From Azolla caroliniana (Eukaryota; Polypodiophyta): 64,000 nt of DNA. Below the pieces are notes generated by a model. It did no database searches and was not told the DNA's origin. It saw only the letters and a program-made list of their open reading frames with translations. Within the stretch, counting starts at the first letter, position 1, and the number at the start of each line of letters is the position of its first letter. A program made the translations under genes and the position numbers. The stretch spans positions 7,564,001-7,628,000 of the forward strand of contig JBHGNT010000003.1 of assembly GCA_043228905.1 (NCBI GenBank), read 5' to 3'. Below, one piece after another: positions 10,573-20,200 of the stretch.

Positions 10573-13500
10573 TCATGATCCATCCTTCCTTCCTTCACCA
10601 ATTGAATTAAGCCTCGCACAAACATCTAGAACCTCTTCGATAGGAGCCCAATCTCCAATATTCCTCTCTGCAAACTGATAAGCTACCCCACCCTTTCCGG
10701 GCCTCAATACTAGAAGGCCCCCCTTGACCAATCCATTTCCATGCAAGTTATTGTGTATTCCGGATTCCCGAGCTCTTTTCAAGTTTCGGCGGGCCACTGA
10801 ATTGAAGAGCAAACCAGTGATATAGTTGTCAGTGGGAAGATTCCCCCCTCCCAACGCTCTAAAGAAATCGCAATTCTTGTCCACGACAATCATACCACCC
10901 CAAAACCGAGGCCAAAAGAAGCGAACCTGGCCAAAAAACACTACAAATTTAAGATCTTGTGTAAAAGAATGCCAGGATGTATTATGTAATTCTGTATGTT
11001 AGCCATAAGCATGGAAAACAAATAGAAAAGCACCACAAGCTACTAATTTTAAAAGAGCTAAATTAATATACGAAGACTCTATACAAGTCCCAAACCCTTT
11101 GTCATGTTTTTATTAAATTAAATAAACACAAATTAATTCACACTATTAGAACATCTAGCCACTCCCAAACATCTCACCTTCTTTAGGTGACAAAGAAGTA
11201 AGATTCCTAAACCAAATCAAAATCTCTTCTTCTATCCTAAAATTGCTAGAGTATTGTGATCATGCAAATATTAATTATCATTTCGTAACGATATTAGATC
11301 TTAATGGGATGGTTAAACAACCTCGGAATTAATGTGTTCGTGAAGAACGGCGACGAGTTGCACTCCGAGAGCATCGAAGATCGGTTTCCTCGAATAAAGT
11401 TTATGTGCTTCGGCTCGGCACATTACACATCTACAAGCATAAAACGATTACGATGTGAGAACAAAATTATGGATCGGAATTCAACCCAAAACCATACATT
11501 TGGACCCTAAACCTTAAAACTATGTTAACCCTAACGCTAAACTCAAATCTCACCCTGGCCTTCGGATGCAATAGATAATTGTGGCTTTGGTTGCCCAAAT
11601 ATCCGAGGCTTTCATGGGAGGGGGAGCCCTCACGTCGAACTTGCCCCAAGGGTCGACGCCTACACGATACTCGGGGGCGAGCTTTTGGACGGAAATCTTC
11701 TCCAACAAAGAGATGGAGATGATATCGTCGGCGACACGTGACGGTTTCAAAAGCCCGCACATTTTCGGGTTCGCAGGCCCGGCTGAAACGACACCCTTGA
11801 AGGTGGCCACCGCGAGGGGCATGTTGGGTCTCTCGTTCTCGGCATTCACGTGCTTCTTCTTCGGGCTTTGCTTCGTCTCACCAATCATTTGTTGGGCCTC
11901 CTCACCAATCAATTGTTGGGCTTCATCATTTCTCGTGGTCTTGCGATCGGGGGAAAGTGTGGGGGAAAGTGTGTCGGCATAAGTGTGATGGGCGGGTTCC
12001 ATGGAGGAGCTTAATGGAGAGGTCATGTAGATTTCTTCTTCGTGTGGTGGCCCCGAAACTGTAGATATTGTGGTGGCCGAGGTACGTTGGCGCCGGGCTG
12101 GGGCAGGCACGAGCGGGGTAAGTGTGGGCGGGACCACGAGCCCACATGGGATGGTCCTATCAATGAAGCGAGCCACGTGGCCCCTCTTCATGCCATAGCG
12201 GGAGCTCAGAATGGCCGGGCTCGTGGCCAGGAGCTCTGGTAAAGCTTTCCCCGAAGCCTCCAGCGTGTCTGCGTACTGCATTAGCGAGCGATCGTGGAGG
12301 TAGATTCTAATCTCCAATGCATCCTGTTTTTCAATGATTCGCCCCCCAAAAAAACAACAAAAATCAATAACAAGCATCGCGGTAAGGATTAGGGTACCAT
12401 ACCATAAGAAATTAGGGTATAGTAAGAATTGTTCTTAAATTTTTTTTTGCATATGAGGATTACAGTCCTTTCTTCGGATGATTAGGGGTTAAGTTCTGTT
12501 TATCCTGCCTAAGGTTAGGGTTAGATTCTAATCCCCAATGCATCCTGTTTTTTAATGACCCCAAAACAAAAATAAATACAGAAAAAAACAGCGGGGTAAG
12601 GGATTAGGGTACCGTACCGTAAGAAAAGAAATTAGGGTATTCGTAAGAATTGTTCTTAAAACATTTTGCATAGGATTAGAGTCACTATTTGTCTTGCCAA
12701 GGATGATTAGGGGGTTAATTTGTTTATCCTGCCTAAGGTTAGGGTTAGATTCTAATCTCCAATGCTTACTGTTTTAATGATCCAAAACTAAATAAAAGAA
12801 AAGCGTGGTAAGGATTAAGAAATTAGGGTATCGTAAGAATTGTTCATAGAATTTTGCATAGGATTAGAGTCACTATTTTTCTTGCCTCGGATTAGGGGTT
12901 ATTTGTTTATCCTGCCTTAAGCTTAGGGTTAGGACTAGAGTCACTATTTTTCTTGCCTCCTATTAGGGGTTATTTGTTAATCCTGCCTTAAGTTTAGGAT
13001 TAGGGTTAGAGTCACTATTTTCCTTGCCTCGGATTAGGGTTTACTCGTTTATCCTGCCTAAGCTTGGGATTAGGATTCACCTCCTGCCTAAGATTAGAGG
13101 GTTTAAGTTTTCCCTGCACAGAATTAGGATTTGGATTAGAGTTAGGCTGCCTGAGATTATAGCTAGGCTTCTTCTTCTTCTTTTTCTCTGCATCGGACTG
13201 GAAGGATGAGGGTACGAATTTCTTTTACATGCGATTTAGGGTTTAAATAGTCAGTCTTCAAAATCTGATTCAGATAAGATTAGGGTTTTCTATTCTCGAC
13301 GCACACACGAGGGGAGGGGGTCTAAATGAGAAAAAAAGCTTGTGTAGCGATAATTTAGGGTTAGGGTTAGGGTTTTGTTTGTTTTGTTTGGGATTCCTTA
13401 CCCGTTGTGGCTGGGTGAGCTTCTGAGCTTCCATGTCTTGGGAGGTCATCATCTTGAGGGTGGGGACATCATCCCATCCTTCGTGGAGGAGAGAGGGAAG

Positions 13501-13578
13501 GATGGTGTGCAGGGAGCCGCGGCCAACAAATTCCTCGAGGGAGAAAGAAGCAGAGAAGCTGGAGCCGAAGATGGCCAT
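10573..13578 (-). CDS. PRXL2-type thioredoxin-fold protein with N-terminal SAM-like region, 4 exons
   Basis: Minus-strand exons: 13578-13402, 12323-11554, 11430-11322, 10926-10573; GT-AG borders and phases (0, 2, 0) agree, giving 469 residues. Residues 1-120 contain two conserved blocks (VGRGSL...EGWDDVPTLK and DALEIRIYLHDRSLMQYAD...MKRGHVARFIDR), which look SAM-like. A variable linker follows, then a C-terminal domain of the AhpC/TSA-2 (PRXL2/FAM213) type: CxxC at residues 317-320 (CVMC), FWPRFWGG, FFRALGGG, KGGLLVL, AYQFAERNIGDWAP. Known members of that fold are redox proteins; the plant version's substrate is not known to me. The start is the first in-frame Met with good context (GCCATGG). 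Intron 1 (1078 bp) is a tandem array that copies the exon 2 acceptor. A G-box lies upstream at 13724-13729. Confidence 0.9.
12301..13100. repeat. Tandem array in intron 1 duplicating the exon 2 boundary
   Basis: A block that includes the first bases of exon 2, its splice acceptor and the adjoining intron recurs at 12301, 12522 and 12746 (221- and 224-bp spacing). Shorter derivatives sharing GAGTCACTATTT, TTGCCTCGGATTAGG and TTATCCTGCC continue to about 13100. The copy at 12522 keeps CAG|GATGCATTGG on the minus strand; the copy at 12746 has lost the GATG. The array probably spread outward from the real exon edge. Confidence 0.8.
13357..13376 (+). repeat. Telomere-like TTAGGG tract in intron 1
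   Basis: TTTAGGG followed by TTAGGG repeats sits 26 bp inside intron 1 from the exon 1 donor of the PRXL2-type gene. AAACCCTAA teloboxes are common near plant transcription starts; this may be one, or part of the TTAGGG-rich array next to it. Confidence 0.5.
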
Positions 13579-13735
13579 GGCGCAGAGCAGAGCAGAATCA
13601 GAGACAGAGACAGAGACAGAGACAGAGACAGAAGCAGAGTCAAGAAGAGAACAGAGAGAAGGAAGAGTCAAGACGAAGAAGAAGAAGAAGAAGAAGAAGA
13701 TATGTAGGCCTCCCGGAGTGCGCCACGTGGCACCT
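13579..13735 (-). promoter_or_regulatory. 5' leader and proximal promoter of the PRXL2-type gene
   Basis: Reading on the minus strand toward the start codon: a G-box in the palindrome GCCACGTGGC (CACGTG at 13724-13729), a TTC-triplet run (13676-13700), then a GTCTCT run (13598-13632, seen as CAGAGA on the plus strand). No clear TATA box is visible. G-boxes bind bZIP and bHLH factors; regulation by light or ABA is inference. Confidence 0.45.
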
Positions 13736-13939
13736 GTTTGACCAGGTCTTTGGTTCAGGCCAGGTGGATCTTTGACCGTGTCTTGACCTTGACTCTATTT
13801 GACTCTCCACCGCCCCCCCCCCAACAAAAGAAGCCGCCCATTTCATTTCTTTTACTTTTTACTTCTTGCTTTTGTTTTCCAAACAAATTTACTTTTTCCT
13901 TTTCTTTTACCCTCCTCTCTCGCCTTTCTCTCTCTCTCT

Positions 13940-14132
13940 CTTTCTCGTAATTAACACTACGAGCACTCTGTCTTGGGTTCGAAACCCAATTTTCTCTCTT
14001 CTCTCTATTATATAGTCTTCATATATCTCTCTTAATTCACTAGAGGCCACTATGGAATGTAGGGGGTTGAACCCATATGACCACTTGGTCTCCAATGGGC
14101 AACCTTACCAACTGAGCTACATCCATCTGGGT

Positions 14133-14135
<3 letters not shown>
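13940..14135 (-). mobile_element. tRNA-derived SINE (copy A)
   Basis: On the minus strand the head reads GATGTAGCTCAGTTGGTAAG (14128-14109), a tRNA-like pol III A box, and about 40 bp later a B box GGGTTCAACCCC (near 14075-14064). The same unit occurs at 62496-62580 with high similarity through both boxes. It is not a functional tRNA because the intervening arms do not fold. A second B-box-like GGGTTTCGAACCC on the minus strand near 13980 suggests a composite or nested element. The tail end is uncertain. Confidence 0.7.

Positions 14136-14136
<1 letters not shown>

Positions 14137-14184
<48 letters not shown>
14137..14184. repeat. (CT)n microsatellite
   Basis: An uninterrupted CT dinucleotide run of about 48 bp directly abuts the head of the minus-strand SINE. 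Another CT-rich run lies at its other side (13928-13945). Confidence 0.95.
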
Positions 14185-14190
<6 letters not shown>

Positions 14191-15190
14191 GAATCGGTAA
14201 ATACCCCATTTTTGTTGTAAACAAATTGTCTCATGGGCCAATTTTGGTCTTAGAAGAAGTTAATATTTCTTTCTTTCTCTCTCTCTCTCTTTCTCTCTCT
14301 TGTCTCTCACCATCATGGGCGCAGGCCGCAGCCTGAAAGCATAGGCATAGTTTTGCACCAATTGGATGGATGGTTGGTCCCTCACCCAATTGGTATGCCT
14401 ACTCTGCCACATTGGAAAGGAGCTGCTTCCTACAAAATTGTCCTATCGGTTGTTATTGCCCAATGGATGCCCATACATTCTTTGTAGGCCAATATATCCA
14501 ATAAGACAATATCTTGGGGGTGTCCAAAGATTGAGACATTGTTTTAGAACATTTCAAGAAAAGGATATTGCAGGAAATGAGACCTAGACAAGCATATGAG
14601 AAGTGAAAGCATTGGGGGTTTGTAACACATCAATTGGATAACTAATAAAAAAATACATATTGGCAATTGATATCTCTTTGCTTGCCGCAAATTCTAGGCT
14701 TTGCAAAGGCTTGTGTTATGTTAAAATGCCGCACAACTTTTTTGAGTGTGTTTGACTCCTATTGTATATGGTTTGACAACACGTTTTGAAGTTGACATTG
14801 AACTTGGTTTTTGTTTGCGATACACTCCTTTTTTTTTCAAATGCCTTCAAGATGTTGAGATATATACATGTCAATGGTCTTATTTTAACAAAAAGTGAAG
14901 TGAAAACGTGTTACCTCTTTGCAAAACATTTCTAATGCTTGTGTGAGGATCCAAAAGCGCTTGAAAGAAGAGTCCATGATGGGTTTTAGCCTTTCCTTTT
15001 TCATGCAAATGAAAATAACAATATAAAACATGAATAGTTTCGGAAAAAGCATGGAGAGAGACACTAACTCTCCTTGACCCACTAAACATACCACCCAACC
15101 TCCCTTTGTCCAACTTCCAATATATCTCATGTTGTGAGTCACGGGTGTCTTCTCCATGTGTCAAGAAGACTTAGAAGCCCATGTCTCACA
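14185..15190. other. Intergenic, no gene seen
   Basis: AT-rich DNA with short frames on both strands (for example 14880-15164 minus) that match nothing I recognise. Confidence 0.5.
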
Positions 15191-15193
15191 GGG

Positions 15194-15460
15194 CCTTCTC
15201 TACCCATCGAGAAGGCCCTCGCCTCAATCTGTCGAGGTGATGTGTCGTGGTTTTGATCACAGAACCCCTCAACACAAAGGATGTGTTACAATGGGCACCT
15301 TCTCTACCCGTTGAGAAAGGCCCTCACCTCAATCCGTTGAGGTGGTGTGTTGTGGTTTTGATCATGGAACCCCTCAACACATCAGATATGTTACAATGGG
15401 TGCCTTCTCTACCCGTCGAAAAAGGTCCCCACCTCAATTTGTCGAGCTAGTGTTGTGGTG
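15194..15460. repeat. 105-bp tandem repeat, about 2.5 copies
   Basis: Units start with CCTTCTCTACCC at 15194, 15298 and 15403 (104- and 105-bp spacing). Each carries a small inverted repeat CCTCAA...TTGAGG and the phrase CCCCTCAACACA. A lone related fragment recurs at 16208-16265, so the unit belongs to a dispersed repeat. No coding signal. Confidence 0.85.
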
Positions 15461-15779
15461 CCTTTCGGCACCATATCGTTGCGTGAGTTGGGTGGGAACC
15501 GCTGGGGTTTTGGACTAGGAGGAAGAAGAATTTGAGATGAATCTAGTTAAGAATATATTGTAAGAAATATATAGGAAACTTGTGAATCCCACAAGAATAG
15601 TTTGTTAGTTTTATTAATATTTAAAACCTAATTGAACTTTGGAATAGCTTAGAATCAATAGGAATAGATTGGAAAAGAGAGATCAAAAACCTTGTGAATC
15701 CCACGAGTATTATATTAATCAAGATTTAGACCCTCAAATCAACAACAAATCTTTACAATTTGCTTCCCCATCCTTATAT

Positions 15780-16010
15780 AGTGATGGGAGAGTCTAAGTT
15801 TACCACACGCAAGCATCATGCCTTTTCTAGCTCTAGTGTACATGCACACTACATGTCCATGATTAACTTTCCCCATCATGCTTTTCCTTTAACTCAAGTG
15901 TTCATGCACACTACACGTGCATGATTAACTTTTCTATCATACTTTTTCATTTAACTCAAGTGTGTAAGCATGAATAACTTTATCTATCATGCTTATCTAG
16001 AATATTTACA
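15780..16010. repeat. Degenerate ~65-bp tandem repeat
   Basis: The phrase CATGATTAACTTT followed by ATCAT(G/A)CTTTT and AACTCAAGTGT recurs three times between 15820 and 15990 with drift. Flanking 15500-15780 contains a direct repeat around CTTGTGAATCCCAC (about 15580 and 15690). Confidence 0.6.
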
Positions 16011-16779
16011 TGGGATAAAGTTTAGTATAACTTTAGTATTTATAATGTGCTAGTGCAATGGTAATGCTTAAAATTATTAACATGGAGGTACAGGGTTCAA
16101 ATGTTGCCTTATGCATGTAATTATTTTAGTATTTTCTCCTATTTCTTTATACTTAGTCAATCGGGTTCTCCACACATATTTTATGTAGTGTACAAAGTAT
16201 ACGACAACAATGTGTTGTGGTTCCAATAACGAAACTCCTTAACACATCGGATGTGTTACAACCCAAATGTATTCCACTGTTAAACCAACAAAGCAAGACA
16301 AAGACTCTCCTCTCCCCTCCCATGAATCTCATGAAACATTCGAAATTAATAGTGAGAAAATGAACCTTCCTCCTAACCAAAAACATTGTAAATGAGGGTC
16401 AGGTTCATACGTATACGTTTTCTATAGCCCTCCATCTGAAAATATTTCTAGCTAAAATTGACCCATGAGAAAGGAGAACCTACCGCCTAACCAGACCAGA
16501 CGTTGTACGAAATCGAGGGCCAAGTTCATACCTTCTATTGCGCTCCATTTCAAAATACTTCCAAAGTCTGTCACTCACCATGGGCCCTTCCTCTCCCTCT
16601 CGAAGCTCTCAGTCAACTTGTTTGTAGTGCCTAACATCTCGAAAAACCAAGAGATCTTACAGAACACACACACGCACACACACACGTATGTGTGTCGTGG
16701 GGCCCGAGCTCACACGCGCGCGCGCTCACATCATTTAGCACCGTGATAGGCAGTTGCCACTTGTCCGCAGCTCATGCCG

Positions 16780-17200
16780 CCACGTGTCACACAGGCGACG
16801 ATGCCACCTGGCGGAGGTGACACGTCAGTCATCTCACGGCAAACCTTCCTTGCTGGTCTTTCTTTTTCTTCATCTTCTCCTTCTTCTCCTTCTTCTTCTT
16901 CTTCTTCTTTGTCGTTGTCTTCCTTCTTAAAATCGGCGAGAGCTCTGCAGGTGAGAGAAATGATGGCGGAAGGTCCATCCAACAGAAGCAGAGCAGACGA
17001 ACCAGCATTGCCAGAAGAAGAAGACGAAGACGAAGACGAAGACGAAGAAGAAGAAGAAGAAGAAGAAGAAGAAAGAGAAGAAAGGAGGGAATTGTTCTTC
17101 ATCTGCATCGCTCTCTTCTCATCCATCGTTCCTTCCCCTTCTGCTTGCTGCTGTATGCACTAACTGTTCAACCTCCTCTGCGGTAGAGGTAGAGAGGGCC
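16780..17200 (+). promoter_or_regulatory. Promoter/5' leader of the DUF21 gene with ACGT boxes and inverted TTC/GAA arrays
   Basis: Two ACGT elements (GCCACGTGTC near 16780; GACACGTCAG near 16820) precede a TTC-rich tract (16859-16925) and a GAA/GAC-rich tract (17010-17090). These tracts are reverse complements and could pair into a long hairpin if co-transcribed. An acidic 65-66-codon frame starting at 16960 or 16963 ends at 17163, before the predicted start codon at 17201; I treat it as an upstream ORF or leader sequence, not the protein N-terminus. Confidence 0.5.
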
Positions 17201-20200
17201 ATGTTCCCATTATTTCGAAACGTTTGGTAAGTTTTAAAAAAGTGCGCCTTTTTGAATTTTTTTTTTGCTTTGTTTTTTGCATGCAGATGATAACGCTTTA
17301 TTTAGGGTTTATCTGTGTAAGTATTTATGTGGGTTAGTCTTTGTAAGAGAAATAGATAGATAGATAGATTATATTATCCTCTTCGGAGAGAGATAGTTTC
17401 TTCTCAATAATTTTCTGTTCTTTGGGGTGAATCAGGCAAATAGAGAAGATCTCAGGGCCTTGGGAGGATGCCATCATCTCTGTCTTCCTGGTGTTGTTCG
17501 GAGGTCTTATGTCAGGTCTCACACTGGGACTCATGTCCCTAGACCTTGTAGAGCTCGAGGTTCTTCAAAGAAGTGGTAGCCCAAGAGAACAAAAACAAGC
17601 ATGTAAGAAGATTATTGTCTTAAAAAATCTGTTTTTCTTTGTCTTAGGGTAAAAATTATCTCCATGGGTTCATTCTTTCTAGAGGTTCGTAAAAGACCCC
17701 TGTTTAATGCATCCTTTCAACTGAGGAATCATTGTTTATTTGTTTAGAACAAGGCTTCCAATAAGTTGAATGACACTTGGATTGACACTTTGCATGTGGT
17801 CGTACACACACACACACACACGTTACACACGCACCCTAAAACTGTGACTTAGGCAATGTGGACTTTAGTTGAATGAACATTGAAAAATGGATAGGAAATA
17901 GGGTTTCATCAATGCACTGTTCTAGCAAATGTGGTAGTGGTAGCCTTGAGGATTTTGTACATTAATAGCTGAGGATATAAAAGCATATTATCTGATCGGA
18001 AAAACTAGCTCATCAATATTATAGCATAAGGAAAAGAAATATTTCTTGAAACAGGTAGAAATCGTTTTATTACATGGACTTATCGATTGAGTGCAATTGA
18101 AAGGAATCACTGGAATCATACATATAGTGCACATTAAAAAATAAATCGACAATGTATTCATTACCGTCAGCATTTTACGTCCAGACCTGATTTGCAAGGT
18201 GCATGGGCAACATTTCATAAAAAAAAGGGATATAAGGGAAGTTCTAGAACTTCTAGAATTTTCTTTCTACCTCGTAATGATAGTTTGGTGGTACTGTCCC
18301 ATGACAAAATTATTCATTCCTTACATTCCTTTGACATCATTTTTCCTCAAGTGAACATTCTACGAAACCCATACATAACTACTTTTAGATGTCTGTTTAC
18401 TCAATTATTTGGCAAACTACTGGTCTAGAATCAAGGCATAAAGGATTATGCTAGTAGTTGGTTTACTTTAGTTCTCTACCGAGACAAAGAATCACTTCTC
18501 AGCTGCATACTGATTCAAGATATTGTGCTCTTTGTATTTTATTATTCTGTTGGAGTTTGAGCTAATCAGACATATAGAGTGCTCTTCACCAGAATCATTT
18601 TCATTCAAATTTAGACTTGGTCTTAATTTTCTTAATCGTTTTTTGCAGCATCAGTTCTACCAGTTGTTAGGAAGCAACATCAACTTCTAGTAACACTTGT
18701 ACTATGTAATGCTATTGCAATGGAGGTACACACTTGTGGTGTTCTTCTTGTTACATTTCATCAGAATAGTACGAATTAGGTGCAAGTTCAAGAGCTAGGA
18801 TTAACATTTTACAGGCATTGCCAGTCCTTTTGGACAACATGTTTAGCACTTTTGTTGCTGTTATTCTTTCGGTCACTTTTGTGCTGGCATTTGGTGAGGT
18901 AATCCTACTTGAATTCTCTCACTTAAAGTTGAAGCTATTTTGCGTTAAGTATCATTTCATGAATTTGGTGTTTGCAGATAATTCCACAAGCGATTTGTTC
19001 AAGGAATGGGCTGGCTATTGGAGCGTACTTAGGTTGGCTAGTTCGGATATTGATGGTTATATGCTTTCCGGTAGCTTATCCGGTTGGAAAGGTGAATCAC
19101 CCTCTGACAAGTTGCTAACTCTTTTCTTCTTTTCCAGCCTAAGTGGAATATAGCATCTACAATCTTTCTGGGTGTTGCACTTACTGCAATATTTTCTTGT
19201 AAATCTCTAATATTTTGACCAAGGAAGTGAACTGGGCATCTAATCCTGGTCTATTGAATATGGTCTTATGGTTTGTATATCTTTGATTGGGTAGTCCAAA
19301 TCAGGTTGGTTATGTTCCCAGTGTTTGCAACTCTAGCACACCTGGCACCACATAGTATATATCTTTAATCTCAAATCTATGCATTGACGTGTGAACTGTG
19401 GAATCAATTTAAAAGGCTGTTTGTTTCAGTTGCTTGATTTCTTACTTGGGCGTAATCAATCAGAGTTGTTCAGGAGGTGTCAACTGAAGGCCTTTGTATC
19501 GATCCATGGACAGGAGGTAAGATTAGGATAATTAAGAAAATATGTGATAATTAAGAATAAGATTGCAAAAATCTAAATACTACTTTTAAAATATAAAAAA
19601 TGTCACTTACTCAGAAGAGGAAGAGGGTGGACACACATAGCACAGGTTACTATAGATTATGTCACACTAGACATAGATCCTGAAGTTTCCCCAAATATAC
19701 TAGTCCTCAATTGATATACCATTAGATTTTTGAAGGATCCGCGAGTGTTCGTCTATACTGGAGTACTGTTGTCTCTTTACTGGAGATTCTTTTAAACATG
19801 ATGATAACCAACATTTTCTCGCATTCATTTAAGAAATAATGTTATATTGATATAAAGGTCCTACAGGCATATTGAACCATCGTGGGTGCTCATAACTGAG
19901 AGGAATCAGCTTTGAAAGAAGAAATAACTTTTTGTTGGGCTTCTAGAAACATCCAAAGTTTGGATACTCTGGTTATCTTCATACAAACTATGAAATTAAG
20001 TGCATTATAATTATTGATACACTACCCAAATAGAAGAGGATACGTAAAGGAAGAAGGTATAGAGGATGAAAAATGAAAGGAATGTCATATTGATCTCTGT
20101 TAAAAAAGTTGACCTATTAACGGAAATTAATCTGGTATAAGACCAAAAGATACAACAATTTGGTATAGTACCAAGGTTACGCAAAAATCTAGAGAGAGTG

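Noticed and set aside
13375-13741. Plus-strand frames over exon 1 of the PRXL2-type gene
   Set aside because: They are antisense shadows of the real minus-strand exon and of GAA/CAGAGA simple repeats.
14064-14131. Functional tRNA gene (also at 62499-62557)
   Set aside because: Only the A and B boxes are tRNA-like; the anticodon arm and acceptor stem do not pair, and two dispersed copies with shared tails indicate a SINE.
16774-17163. Acidic poly-Glu frame (and its poly-Ser complement) as a protein gene
   Set aside because: It arises from GAA/TTC triplet runs, has no family similarity and stops before the well-supported start of the DUF21 protein; kept only as a possible uORF.
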